Source of the DNA: Paenibacillus mucilaginosus 3016
Lineage (GTDB): Bacteria; Bacillota; Bacilli; Paenibacillales; NBRC-103111
NCBI RefSeq assembly: GCF_000250655.1
Contig: NC_016935.1
Location: 4,296,001-4,360,000 of the forward strand
Direction: 5' to 3'
Length of the DNA: 64,000 nt
The position numbers were made by a program, and so were the translations under genes. The notes beneath the pieces are model-generated. The model was not told the DNA's origin. It ran no database searches and saw only the letters and a program-made list of their open reading frames with translations. Positions 41,576 to 50,379 of this stretch are shown in pieces (within the stretch, counting starts at the first letter, position 1; every line of letters starts with the position of its first letter).

Positions 41576-41603
41576 AAGCCGGTTTTGTATTGGCTACCGG
41601 CTT
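41576..41603 (-). terminator. Intrinsic terminator overlapping the end of the LysR gene
   Basis: aagccgg (41576-41582) pairs with ccggctt (41597-41603), with TTTTTT following on the minus strand. One arm overlaps the stop codon of the LysR gene. Confidence 0.75.
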
Positions 41604-42496
41604 CCGGAATTTTCACCGGCTGCACCGAACGCATAAGGTAGCCCCGCTCCTCTGACACAATCAGCGAATACTGCAAACGCTTTGCTGCTGAACTGTTCTT
41701 TTCGGGTAACCAGCCTCGTTGTCACGAAACGGTATCGTTCGGGAACCGGATGCACTTCTAATCGTTCGTCAACCTCAGCAATAACTGATTCGGTTAAAAG
41801 CGTGTAACCGATGCCCGCTCGTACGCAATTCAGCATCGTATCCAGCGTGCTCACCTCAATCATATTTACGGTCGATACCCCCTGCCCATGGAGCCAATCC
41901 ACGCTTGCTGCGCGCAACGGGCAGCCCTTTGGAAAAACGACCCATGTCGCATTCGCAATGTCGGGAGGAGCAGATTTTCCGTCTGCTTTCGTCAGGAGGA
42001 TAACCTCTTCCCGAATCTCATGAGCCACCTTTAGCGGAGCCAGATCGAAATCTCCTGTGAAGAAAGCTCCGTCCAGTTCGCGGTTCAGCAATTTCTCGTA
42101 ATTTTGCGGGGATGTTCCGGTGACAAGGGACAACGCTACTTTAGGGTGTTTTTTTTGAAAATCGGATAGCGCACGTATAAAGGGAGGAGTGGACGCAACG
42201 GTCTCCACTACGCCGATCGTGAGCGGACCGCTCGGATATTCAGGTTCTTGGACGGACATGATCGCTTCCTCGACCTTGAGCAGAATGTCAGAGGCATATT
42301 GGCTGAATATGCGCCCTTTCTCGGTCGGCAAGACGCCTTTCGGCGTTCTGTGGAAAAGCTGGACACCGAGCTCCGACTCCATTTTGCGAATTCGCATCGT
42401 GATGTTCGATTGAACATACTCCAGCCTCTCCGCTGCGCGGGTGATACTGCCCTCTTGTATGATGGCCATGAAAATTTTTAGATCGGTTAACTCCAC
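41594..42496 (-). CDS. LysR family regulator divergent from an old yellow enzyme
   Basis: This 300-residue LysR protein starts at a GTG 7 bases after GGAGGT (VELTDLKIFMAIIQEGSITRAAERLEYVQSNITMRIRKME). The upstream in-frame ATG would add an unrelated 21-residue tail. The effector domain begins near GPLTIGVVETVAST and contains AGIGYTLLTESVIAEVD. The C-terminus resembles YofA/CynR-like regulators. Its gene lies back to back with the old-yellow-enzyme gene, with about 160 bases between starts, so it probably senses an electrophile or quinone-type inducer and activates that gene. This is inferred from arrangement only. Confidence 0.85.
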   Translation of the reverse strand: MELTDLKIFMAIIQEGSITRAAERLEYVQSNITMRIRKMESELGVQLFHRTPKGVLPTEKGRIFSQYASDILLKVEEAIMSVQEPEYPSGPLTIGVVETVASTPPFIRALSDFQKKHPKVALSLVTGTSPQNYEKLLNRELDGAFFTGDFDLAPLKVAHEIREEVILLTKADGKSAPPDIANATWVVFPKGCPLRAASVDWLHGQGVSTVNMIEVSTLDTMLNCVRAGIGYTLLTESVIAEVDERLEVHPVPERYRFVTTRLVTRKEQFSSKAFAVFADCVRGAGLPYAFGAAGENSGSR

Positions 42497-42659
42497 TCGC
42501 GAACCTCCGTTCGTAGGTATGACATCAATAATTTTGATTCCCTCATCTATAATGATCATTTTACTATATGGAATGATCCGGTTACAATCGAACCTAGAAA
42601 TGGATCATGCGGTGGAGATCAAGGGTATTGATACCGTAACATCGAGGAGGAATATTAAT

Positions 42660-43751
42660 ATGGGTAACTATTCTCATCTTTTTTCAACCTTTCCATTGGG
42701 TTCACTGCGCTTGCCGAATAGGTCCGTGCTGTCTCCGATGACACGGACGAGCGCAGAGCCCTCCGGGCTCGCGAATGAGCGTATGGCACGGTATTATACT
42801 CGGTTTGCCAAAGGGGGCTTCGGCCTCATCATTACGGAAGGCCTCTACCCGGATGCGATAAGCAGCCAAAGCTATGAGAACCAGCCCGGCCTAGCAAATG
42901 AAGCGCAAGCTGAATCCTGGAGACCTGTCGTCCGTGCTGTTCAGAGCGCAGGGGGCAAGATTGTTGCGCAGTTGATGCATGCAGGGGCGCTAGTCCAACA
43001 TGACGGATTTACACCGATCGCTCCATCCGCAGTGAAGCCCGTAGGTACGATGCTGGAAGATCACGGCGGGAGCGGCGCGTTTGCTGTTCCAAGAGCCATG
43101 ACCCAAGAGGATATCCGCATTGTAATCGGAAGCTTTGCCCAAGCGGCATTACGCGCAAAAAAAGTTGGATTTGACGGGGTCGAAGTCCATGCAGCGAACG
43201 GTTACCTGCTTGATCAATTCATCACAGATTACACAAATCGGAGAACCGATGAGTATGGAGGCCCGACGGAGCGGCGAATCCGCATCGTAGTGGAGGTCCT
43301 GAAAGTCATTCGCGCCGCCGTGGGTCCTGACTTCGTGGTAGGCGTCCGCATTTCCCAAGGCAAAGTAAACGATTTTCATCACAAGTGGGCTGGCGGAGAA
43401 ACGGATGCCCGGATTATTTTCGAGCATTTGGCAGCAGCTGCTCCCGATTACATTCATACGACCGAATATAAAGCGTTTGCTCCGGCTTTTTCGGAGGGCG
43501 GCCCTACACTTGCCAAGTTGGCCAAACAATATAGCGCCCTTCCTGTCATAGCCAACGGCAAGTTAGGCCAACCGGACAAAGCGGAATCTCTCCTGGAGAA
43601 TGATCATGCGGACCTTGTAGCAATCGGTACTAGCGCATTAGTTAACCCAGACTGGGTGAACAAAGTAAGGGTAGGCATGGAGCTGCATCCATTCGACCAT
43701 CATTTTCTGCAGCCGATCGCAACGCTCAAGGAGGAAGAAGTTGGAGTGTAG
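42660..43751 (+). CDS. NADH:flavin oxidoreductase, old yellow enzyme family
   Basis: This FMN-dependent ene-reductase barrel has about 363 residues: LFSTFPLGSLRLPNRSVLSPMTRTSAEPSGL (N-terminus, FMN contacts), VAQLMHAGAL, and the active-site block GFDGVEVHAANGYLLDQFITDYTNRRTDEYGG (about residues 167-198). The latter includes the His-Asn pair HAAN that binds the substrate carbonyl. FMN phosphate contacts are near PVIANGKLG and LVAIGTSALVNPDWV. Family members reduce activated C=C bonds in enones, quinones or nitro compounds. The start follows GAGGAGG by 9 bases. An upstream extension in frame is antisense to the LysR gene and rejected. It is a single-gene transcript ending in a strong hairpin. 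Confidence 0.9.
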   Translation: MGNYSHLFSTFPLGSLRLPNRSVLSPMTRTSAEPSGLANERMARYYTRFAKGGFGLIITEGLYPDAISSQSYENQPGLANEAQAESWRPVVRAVQSAGGKIVAQLMHAGALVQHDGFTPIAPSAVKPVGTMLEDHGGSGAFAVPRAMTQEDIRIVIGSFAQAALRAKKVGFDGVEVHAANGYLLDQFITDYTNRRTDEYGGPTERRIRIVVEVLKVIRAAVGPDFVVGVRISQGKVNDFHHKWAGGETDARIIFEHLAAAAPDYIHTTEYKAFAPAFSEGGPTLAKLAKQYSALPVIANGKLGQPDKAESLLENDHADLVAIGTSALVNPDWVNKVRVGMELHPFDHHFLQPIATLKEEEVGV

Positions 43752-43834
43752 GAACCTGCTGTCGCCGGCTATATCTAACTTCACATTGTAATCCCAACTC
43801 AACACTCTCTATCGAACTATCCCTCTGGTTAAGT

Positions 43835-43867
43835 AAGAAGCTGCCGGACATGGGCCGGCAGCTTCTT
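43835..43867. terminator. Bidirectional hairpin between the OYE gene and ymaF
   Basis: aagaagctgccgg (43835-43847) pairs with ccggcagcttctt (43855-43867), a perfect 13-bp stem with a 7-base loop. The plus-strand tail CTTGGTTGTTATTC is only moderately T-rich. It serves the OYE transcript and possibly the ymaF transcript from the other side. Confidence 0.75.
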
Positions 43868-43923
43868 CTTGGTTGTTATTCTTCTATCGTTCCCCGTATA
43901 CCTTCTTGAAGTTGAACTCCAGA

Positions 43924-44310
43924 TTAAGCTTCGTTTCCTGTAGCCCCTTTATAATGATGCGTATGTGGTCTCATACCATTTAGAGTCGTAAAACCTTCAA
44001 AGTAATGGATATGTCCACCGCCTGGAACATCTACAGCTGGACCTGTAACCCCTTGAATAACATGAGAGTGGCCATGATTTACTGACGTAACGGTAGAATA
44101 ACGATGAACATGGGGCACACCTGTAGGAGCGGGTTCAGTAACTCCGACATATTGATGAACGTGTCCATCATCATAAGAGGTCACTCCTGAAAAAGGGTGA
44201 ACATGATAAACAGGACGACCGTCCCAGGAAGTAATGTAAAGACCATGGGAATGTTCATTTCCTGAGTCCCTTGAGTGAACAACGAATCCTTTAACGGGGA
44301 TTTTTTTCAA
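43924..44310 (-). CDS. ymaF: YmaF family histidine-rich repeat protein
   Basis: This 128-residue protein is built from about five repeats of an H-x-H pattern followed by Gly-Val-Thr, for example HVHPFSGVTSYDDGHVHQYVGVTEPAP and GHSHVIQGVTGPA. These are characteristic of B. subtilis YmaF and relatives. The many paired histidines suggest metal binding, but the function is unknown. There is no signal peptide. The start appears to be a TTG about 14 bases after AAAAGGAGC, a rather long spacing. The gene sits at the edge of a region full of gene relics but looks intact itself. Confidence 0.8.
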   Translation of the reverse strand: MKKIPVKGFVVHSRDSGNEHSHGLYITSWDGRPVYHVHPFSGVTSYDDGHVHQYVGVTEPAPTGVPHVHRYSTVTSVNHGHSHVIQGVTGPAVDVPGGGHIHYFEGFTTLNGMRPHTHHYKGATGNEA

Positions 44311-44443
44311 TTTTTAATGTTGCAGCTCCTTTTAAATGGTTTGGTAATAACCTATGTCAATAAACCATTTAAGTTATAGGCATTCGTGTAATCGTCTGGC
44401 GAAATAGGCTCTATCCCAGGTTCTCATAACAGCTGGCCAGAAA

Positions 44444-44693
44444 ATGGCAAAAATCCTTGACAGCACTAATTGGCAAGGGACAAAAGTGTATGATAAAAAT
44501 AACAATGACTTAACAAATGAAAATGCAGGTTTTATTGGTCTTGCGAAATATGATGCCGAAACAGCAAGATATGAATTTTTCGATATAACAACAAAACAAA
44601 AGGAAAGGCAAAGATAAAGATGGAAATGAAATATTCATAACAGTAGAACATGTCCCTTATAAAGGAGCTTTTAACCCCAAATTCACCAAGTAA
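44444..44693 (+). pseudogene. DUF4822 domain relic with internal deletion
   Basis: The first frame reads MAKILDSTNWQGTKVYDKNN, then GFIGLAKYDAETARYEFFD, and stops. The second frame resumes as [20 protein letters not shown] and ends AFNPKFTK. Both pieces match the start and end of DUF4822 proteins of Bacillus and Paenibacillus, usually secreted lipoproteins. The middle of the domain and the N-terminal signal peptide are missing, so it is dead. Confidence 0.7.
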
Positions 44694-44704
44694 TAGTAGT
44701 GATG

Positions 44705-44864
44705 GATGGCCAGTTTGCCCAGCTGCATCAAGGCTTTCCGATCGGAATCCGCTCCAGTCTTCACCGACCGGCTGGCTGGCATTGCTTAGATATTCCTTCC
44801 AGATAAAGTAAAGGAATAAAGTTGCCGTCCAGCCGTCCGCAAGGAGATGATGAAATTTCGCTAT
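44705..44864 (-). pseudogene. Relic of a nonribosomal-peptide-synthetase condensation domain
   Basis: On the minus strand about 50 codons read IAKFHHLLADGWTATLFLYFIWKEY followed by VGEDWSGFRSESLDAAG. HHLLADGW matches the HHxxxDG active-site motif of condensation domains. Nothing else of a synthetase is visible, so this is a short fragment left after deletion. Confidence 0.6.
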
Positions 44865-44904
44865 CCCCCCCTTCGCTCTCCGATTTCAAGAAATAAAATT
44901 TGAA

Positions 44905-45054
44905 CTATTCACAGTTGAACAGCGACCCACAGCTGGCATTCAGCATCTGGCGAAGGTTGATCGGGGGTCTCCCTCCTTGGGGTTTTCTTTCGGCTGGCAG
45001 CAGTTCCTTGATTTTATCCCATTGGTCATCACGGATTTCGTATCGTCTCATCAT
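44905..45054 (-). mobile_element. N-terminal fragment of an IS5-family transposase
   Basis: A 49-codon frame starts MMRRYEIRDDQWDKIKELLP and runs through AERKPQGGRPPINLRQMLNA, then diverges and stops. This is the typical N-terminus of IS5-group transposases (DUF4096-like domain). The DDE catalytic part and terminal repeats are absent. It marks past IS activity in a region of relics. Confidence 0.75.
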
Positions 45055-45100
45055 ATCTATATGTACCCAATATTATCGGGTCAGGGTATGCATACACGCC

Positions 45101-45391
45101 TTAGTGATTATTGTGTTTCTTGAAGTTTCCGCCTCTCACTTCGGCAACATCGTATACCATCACAAAAGCAGTTGGGTCAATTTCATAAATGATTTCTTTC
45201 ATTTTGCTTTCTTCCAATCGGTTAATGACGCACGTGATTTCCCTGAACTGTTCGTTTGAATATCCGCCTTCCACAAAATTATATGTAGCGCCTCGACCTA
45301 AGCGGTCACGAATGGTCTCTACCATGGTTTCGGGGTGTTTGGAAATGATTTTAAACGTTTTAGCGCGCTGATGAAGTGCGATACCCATCAT
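45101..45391 (-). pseudogene. YitT-type membrane protein, only the DUF2179 C-terminal domain left
   Basis: The 96-residue frame contains FKIISKHPETMVETIRDRLGRGATYNFVEGG and IDPTAFVMVYDVAEVRGGNF, the hallmark C-terminal DUF2179 domain of YitT/YebE-type proteins (about 280 residues with five membrane segments). The membrane part is missing: the 5' end of the fragment abuts the stop of the alpha/beta hydrolase gene within 12 bases. It is probably a truncated remnant, although the domain could still be translated. Confidence 0.7.
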
Positions 45392-45402
45392 GGCAGCCAG
45401 CT

Positions 45403-46326
45403 TTAATAAAATACTTTACGCAGAGCATTTACGGCTTGCTCCACTGCTTTTCTTCCTTTTTCAAAAGCGTCTGTTGCGTGGAAGAAGCCGTGAACCATAC
45501 CATCATAACGATTCACTTCTACCGGGATGCCCGCTGCTTTCAGCCGCTCCGCATAAGCCTCACCATCATCGCGCAAAGGATCGAATTCGGCCGTGATCAC
45601 GAGCGCCGGAGGCAAGCCGCTTAGATCGGCTGCCAATAAAGGAGAGGCATATGGATTCTTCCCATCCCGCTCATTCGCCAAATAATGGTTCCAATACCAC
45701 CGCATGGTGCTAGTCGTCAATCCGTACCCATCCGCATTATCTCTATAAGAATCTGTCTCAAATGAATAATTGGTAACAGGACAGACCAACATCTGATAAA
45801 CGAGAGAGGGAAATCCTCTGTCCCGTGCCATTAATGTTACGACAGCCGCAAGGTTTCCTCCTGCACTATCCCCGCCGACCGCAATTCGATTGGAGTCTGC
45901 ACGGATAGAAGATGCATTCTTTGCAGCCCACACAACTGCTGCATAAGCATCATCGGAAGCAGACGGGAATTTGTGCTCCGGTGCCAGACGATAGTCAACC
46001 GAAACTACGACACAGTTCACACCATTGACCAGTTTGCGGCACAGCACGTCTACGGTATCCAAGTCCCCGACCACCCAGCCTCCGCCATGAAAATAGACGA
46101 TTACCGGAAAAGGACCTTCTCCTTCTGGTGTGTAAATGCGCACCGTGATCTCGCCGGATGGTCCGGGAATCAACCGGTTTTCAATTTTGTATACCTCTTC
46201 CGGCGAGGCAGCCAAAGCGCTGCGATAGATTTCCCTGGCTTTGACTACAGGCAGCTCATGTAATGGGGGAACACCCTTGAGCTTCATTTGTTCCAATACA
46301 ACCTGAACTTGGGGATCGAGCGGCAT
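45403..46326 (-). CDS. Alpha/beta hydrolase, HSL (hormone-sensitive lipase) family esterase
   Basis: This 307-residue cytosolic esterase has the oxyanion motif YFHGGGWVVGDLDT (about residues 76-89), the nucleophile elbow VGGDSAGGNLAAV (about 148-160), catalytic Asp in VITAEFDPLRDDGEAYAERL and His in DGMVHGFFHA (about 279). No residue of the triad is missing. The family hydrolyses short-chain esters such as acetylated sugars or p-nitrophenyl esters, and the natural substrate is unknown. It is an intact gene standing between truncated relics. Confidence 0.9.
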   Translation of the reverse strand: MPLDPQVQVVLEQMKLKGVPPLHELPVVKAREIYRSALAASPEEVYKIENRLIPGPSGEITVRIYTPEGEGPFPVIVYFHGGGWVVGDLDTVDVLCRKLVNGVNCVVVSVDYRLAPEHKFPSASDDAYAAVVWAAKNASSIRADSNRIAVGGDSAGGNLAAVVTLMARDRGFPSLVYQMLVCPVTNYSFETDSYRDNADGYGLTTSTMRWYWNHYLANERDGKNPYASPLLAADLSGLPPALVITAEFDPLRDDGEAYAERLKAAGIPVEVNRYDGMVHGFFHATDAFEKGRKAVEQAVNALRKVFY

Positions 46327-46406
46327 ACTGAATAACCTCCTATAGTTGGGTATATGTCTCTCGTCATTTGCTGAATCAGGCGAGACTAGAGATTCCTTGA
46401 ATCACC

Positions 46407-46918
46407 TTAACTGCTTTCCCACTCGCCTGCATCATGCTGTCGCCTCCACAGCCGGGCATACAGGCCATTGATCGAAAGCAATTCGTCATGGCGGCCTTGC
46501 TCCACGATTCGCCCCTGTTCCAGGAAAACAATCCGGTCAGCATGCTGTCGTGTCGTAACCGTTTGGCCGCTTCAGGATAAAATCGTGGCAGCAGGCAAGC
46601 CGCGCCGCTTCCTCGGTTTCCTCGCGCGTCGCGCTGCTGCGCCCGAACCGGATATTGGCGGCAATCGTGTCCTGAAAGAGGTATACATCCTGAAACACGA
46701 TAGATACTTTCTGCAGCAGCGCTTCCGGGTTCATGGCACGAAGATCCTCCCCGCCCATCGTCACCCTCCCCTTGTCGGGTGCGTAAAAGCGGCGGCTGCC
46801 GTTCTCCTTGCAAGGCCGGCTCCTGCAATAGCTGCACGATGCGTTCACCAGACGATGATGAGCCCGCGCTTCTCTCCGGCGATTTCCAGTAATCGGGTCC
46901 TCCCCGTTTTATTGGTCA
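46407..46918 (-). pseudogene. ABC exporter (MsbA-like) relic with two large internal deletions
   Basis: Three pieces of one gene survive in order on the minus strand. First is the start with a good GGAGGG site and MTNKTGRTRLLEIAGEKRG. Second is an ATPase portion after Walker A, with LRAMNPEALLQKVSIVFQDV (Q-loop). Third, in another frame, is the end of the ATPase, [25 protein letters not shown] to GEWESS. The membrane domain, Walker A and signature-Walker B are lost. The AraC gene upstream reads in the same direction, so the exporter was probably its regulated partner, as in siderophore-type AraC/ABC-exporter loci. Confidence 0.75.
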
Positions 46919-47103
46919 TTGTTCTCCCTCCCCCTCCAAGGTCTTTATCTATTTCTTAGAATACAGCCGAAGCGATCCCCTTCTCTACCGCTGGGCGGAG
47001 TATTTTCGCGGCTGCAGGGAGTTATCGATCCAAACAAAAAAAAGACCGTTCAGGAGAACAGTCCTTCATTCGAAAAAGTTTTCAAGATGATTCATGCCGC
47101 AAA

Positions 47104-48063
47104 TCAAAATGAACGTCTGCGCAAGTTTCCGGGATTCACACCGTACTTGTGCCGAAACGCTTCCGAAAAGGAACTCGGGTTGGAATAGTCTACCGTAAGG
47201 GACGTTTCATTCACATTCAAGTCCCCTAGCTGTAAAAGGAGATAGGCTTTTTCCAGACGCTTTTCCCGCAAATAACCAAATACGGTCGTTCCGTACAGTT
47301 CTTTAAAGCCCATTTTTAATTTATTGTCATTCAGGCCAATCATGCGGGACAGTTCGATCAGCGAGGGGGGATTCGCCATCCGTTCCAATATAATATCGCG
47401 TGCCCGCTGTAGCTTTTGCTTATCCATGGTGGATAATCTAGGAGGCTTCGGCTCGAAAAGAAACGATTGAAAGGCCGACAATAGGAGCTCCAGCACATTG
47501 CTCTCCAGCTCCAGGTTTTTCATGCGGCAGGTCTGTACGGACTGAGTCAACCGTCTAATGATTACGTCAGCCGCCGGATCAATGGATTCATGAAAAAGGC
47601 GAAATGGCTTTCTCCCGAGCAGGCTGGAGAAGTCCGTATTCCTGGCACCCGAGAAATCCTCCATGTAATGATGAAAGGTCGAAATGGGGATCCCGATGGA
47701 CAGCGCCTGATAAGGCTGATTCCCGGTAAACTCGAAGTGCACACTCCCTTCGTCGATCAGCTGAAGCACGCACATCCCGGGAACAAATTCGTATTGATTC
47801 CGTTGGACATGGAGGACTCTCGTACCTTGCATACAGTAGTGAAGCTCGACCATTGGCGTTATTGCCGTCAGCGGCATCAGAAAATCGCGGTGAAACTTCA
47901 AGTCTTCAAACACGATATCGAGATCGGGGCGAGGAATAAGCCGATGAAGAGTCCCATATCCAAGTTGCGTTTCCATAGTCATAGGTTCCGAACCAATCGA
48001 TCGCTGCCGCTGCAGCCCGACTTCGTCGAAAAACAATTGAAAGTTATGATGGAAGTCTGCCAT
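47104..48063 (-). CDS. AraC family transcriptional regulator (PchR/YbtA-like)
   Basis: This 319-residue protein starts MADFHHNFQLFFDEVG after a GGAG 10 bases upstream. The upstream frame is made of unrelated relics and is rejected. An N-terminal ligand domain contains TPMVELHYCMQGTRVLHVQRN. The C-terminal AraC domain is seen in SLIELSRMIGLNDNKLKMGFKELYGTTVFGYLREKRLEKAYLLL (about residues 225-268) and VDYSNPSSFSEAFRHKYGVNPGNLRR. PchR/YbtA-like proteins sense ferric siderophores and regulate uptake or export genes. The putative downstream target, an ABC exporter, is now a relic, so this regulator may be orphaned. Confidence 0.85.
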   Translation of the reverse strand: MADFHHNFQLFFDEVGLQRQRSIGSEPMTMETQLGYGTLHRLIPRPDLDIVFEDLKFHRDFLMPLTAITPMVELHYCMQGTRVLHVQRNQYEFVPGMCVLQLIDEGSVHFEFTGNQPYQALSIGIPISTFHHYMEDFSGARNTDFSSLLGRKPFRLFHESIDPAADVIIRRLTQSVQTCRMKNLELESNVLELLLSAFQSFLFEPKPPRLSTMDKQKLQRARDIILERMANPPSLIELSRMIGLNDNKLKMGFKELYGTTVFGYLREKRLEKAYLLLQLGDLNVNETSLTVDYSNPSSFSEAFRHKYGVNPGNLRRRSF

Positions 48064-48117
48064 TAGGGGTCTACTCCGTTTCTCATAGAACTTGAATGAT
48101 GAACGTCGACTATGTTT

Positions 48118-48240
48118 CGCGGTGATCCGGTGATGCGGCACGATGGGATCGACGGCGCTCGTCTCGATCGCCGAGCGCGGCATGCCGAAAAGGACGCATG
48201 CCTCCTCCGCTCCGGCGACCGCCGTGCAATGCCGCCGCTT
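48118..48240 (-). pseudogene. Relic resembling the C-terminus of CheB methylesterase
   Basis: About 40 codons read AGAEEACVLFGMPRSAIETSAVDPIVPHHRI. This strongly resembles the C-terminal CheB_methylest segment that ends with FGMPRxAIExGAVDxVVP. No receiver or other catalytic part is nearby. I call it a fragment with moderate confidence, from pattern memory alone. Confidence 0.45.
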
Positions 48241-48289
48241 GACGAGCCCCAAATTAACTGCACTGAAAGATCGTTTGTAAAGGCTTTGA

Positions 48290-48650
48290 TTTGCATGAAT
48301 GCCATATAAAAAAGTATATTTTCCCATGTCGCCCAGAGAAACTCCAAGCGGAGATTGGATTGCCTTCTTTTCCTGATATGGAAGTTTCTAAACATCCTCT
48401 ATTTCTGCATGGCACCACCGGTTGTATGTACCACTGTCAAATTCTGCTTCGGAAATGGTCAAGAGGTGTTCCATCACGTGGTTGCAGTGACATTTTGGTG
48501 TTTCGTCAGATTGAATGAATCCAATTTACATATCCGCCGACTTTTGTGCCATCCGCCACACTTAATTGATACTCGTAAATGGCCTCATCCTCTTCATGTT
48601 CCTCACCTGCTTGTTCCTGCCATTCCATAATGGAATTAGCTAATTCCTCT
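48290..48650 (-). pseudogene. DUF1963 (YwqG-like) C-terminal relic with frameshift and nonsense codon
   Basis: Reading from 48650 toward 48290, one frame gives YEYQLSVADGTKVGGYVNWI and stops. Another frame resumes with CHCNHVMEHLLTISEAEFDSGTYNRWCHAE and then meets TAG. After the TAG it continues KKAIQSPLGVSLGDMGKYTF. This follows the C-terminal order of YwqG/DUF1963-type proteins. The gene is decayed. Confidence 0.55.
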
Positions 48651-50365
48651 TAAGAAGACCTCCCTTTTCTTCCATAAACAAAGTACAGCGTAACCGCGGA
48701 CATGATCATCAGAATGACAGAATAGACCAGGGTTAGCGCTTTGGTATCCGCCAAAGCCTGTGCATCCGTGCTGTTCTTAATGACGATACCGAGAGGCTGA
48801 TACAAAGGATGATAGAGGAATACGGTAAGATCGTAATCAGCCAAAATGCCATTAAAGTTCAGGGCAAGAACGGCCAACGTCGACGGGAGTATGATGGGCA
48901 GCAGTACTTTCATGAACGTATACAAGGACTTGGCACCCAGATTTTTCGCCGCATCCTCCAGATTGGAATCCAGACTGAAGAAGGAGGCTTTCACCATCCG
49001 GAGGGTGAAGGGAAGGTGTACGATGACATAGCCCAGCAACAGCATCCAGACCGAGCCCACGAGAATCGAGTTCCCGATCAGGAGTCTTGGCGTGTTAAAC
49101 GTTACAATGAGCCCAATCGCGATTAATGTGGAAGGCAGCATCCACGGGATCAGAAGGGCGTACTCCAGAGCCGCCGTCCATCCGTTCTTGTACTTATGCA
49201 AAATTCGCGATGCCGCCAAGGCAAGGGCCACAACGGCTGCCGATGCCGCTGCGGCATACCCCATGCTCACCAGATACGGCTTGAACGCGGTCATATTGGA
49301 AAACACATGCATGTAATTGTTCAAGGAGAAGCTGCTGAGGTTCAAGGTTGCCGTGGATATGCTGTGCGCATCGGTAAAGGAAAAGAGTACAATGAGAACA
49401 ACCGGAATGATATACAGAAGGAATAGGAAGTACGCCACGACATGTGCAGCCAGATTTCCGAGCTTATTATTGATTTTCTGCTTGACCAGCTCCGACTTCA
49501 CTTTGGAAACGGACATGAAGCTGCCTTTTTGCTCAAATCGGATCATGACGGTCAGCAGAACCAAAGTAGCCAGGCCGAGAATGAGCGCCAGCAGCGCAGC
49601 CAGATCTCTGGATGACGCGCTGTTCGAGAACGTTAGAATCATCGGGGTGATCGTTTGGAACTCTGCCCCACCCAGGATCAGAGGAGCAGATGTGGCAGCC
49701 AGGCCTGTCAAAAAGGTCAGAATGGTCAGCGCAAACATCGTGGGCTTCAACACCGGGAGAACCACCCGCCGCAGGATATAAAAGGTGGATGCCCCCATAT
49801 TTCTTGCTGCTTCCACGGTTTGAAAATCGATTTTACGAATGGCATTGCTCAAAAACAGGACGTGGTTGGAGGTACAGGCGAAGGTCATTACGAATAGAAC
49901 GGCCCAGTAGCCGTGAAACCATGTCGTATGGAAGGAAGGAAACAGATGGACCAAGAGCTTGGTCATGAATCCACTTTCTCCATATACGAATTTATATCCG
50001 GACACCAGTACGACACCGCTGTAGATCAGGGTCGTGAAATAGCCAAGTCTTAACACTCTTGCACCCTTGATATCAAAATACTCCGAGATCAGAACCAGAG
50101 TGACGCCCACAAGGTTTACCGTAAAAACAAGAGATACGGCCAGAATAAAGCTGTTATACAAGCTTCGCATCGCCCGTTCGGATGACAACAGCTTCTCCGC
50201 TGCCTCGAACGAGAATCGGCCGTCCTTAACAAAGATTTCGTAGTAGATATTCAGGTTGGGATAAATCAGAAAGGTCACGACAAACCAGGCAATCAGACCG
50301 TAACAAAGGTATGCGGCCGGATGGATGGAGGCCATCTTTTTGGTTATTTTCTCTGCGTACAACAC
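48650..50365 (-). CDS. Fused two-domain ABC permease, Fe(III)/2-aminoethylphosphonate type
   Basis: This 571-residue permease has two tandem binding-protein-dependent transport domains, each with about six membrane segments. The EAA-like loops are VEAARNMGASTFYILRRVVLPVLKPTMFAL (about residues 185-214) and EDAAKNLGAKSLYTFMKVLLPIILPSTLAVL (about 475-505). Fused FbpB/PhnV-type permeases transport ferric iron, thiamine, or phosphonates such as 2-aminoethylphosphonate. It starts with GTG or TTG after GGAGGGAG. It follows the ATPase gene by 14 bases and is the last gene of the SBP-ATPase-permease operon. The PhnP-like gene in the same operon favours an organophosphorus cargo. Confidence 0.9.
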   Translation of the reverse strand: MLYAEKITKKMASIHPAAYLCYGLIAWFVVTFLIYPNLNIYYEIFVKDGRFSFEAAEKLLSSERAMRSLYNSFILAVSLVFTVNLVGVTLVLISEYFDIKGARVLRLGYFTTLIYSGVVLVSGYKFVYGESGFMTKLLVHLFPSFHTTWFHGYWAVLFVMTFACTSNHVLFLSNAIRKIDFQTVEAARNMGASTFYILRRVVLPVLKPTMFALTILTFLTGLAATSAPLILGGAEFQTITPMILTFSNSASSRDLAALLALILGLATLVLLTVMIRFEQKGSFMSVSKVKSELVKQKINNKLGNLAAHVVAYFLFLLYIIPVVLIVLFSFTDAHSISTATLNLSSFSLNNYMHVFSNMTAFKPYLVSMGYAAAASAAVVALALAASRILHKYKNGWTAALEYALLIPWMLPSTLIAIGLIVTFNTPRLLIGNSILVGSVWMLLLGYVIVHLPFTLRMVKASFFSLDSNLEDAAKNLGAKSLYTFMKVLLPIILPSTLAVLALNFNGILADYDLTVFLYHPLYQPLGIVIKNSTDAQALADTKALTLVYSVILMIMSAVTLYFVYGRKGRSS

Positions 50366-50379
50366 ACTCCCTCCATTCC

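Noticed and set aside
43880..43925. Minus-strand reading LNLEFNFKKVYGER just after ymaF, resembling the tail of a lost protein
   Set aside because: It is too short to assign to any family, and chance cannot be excluded.
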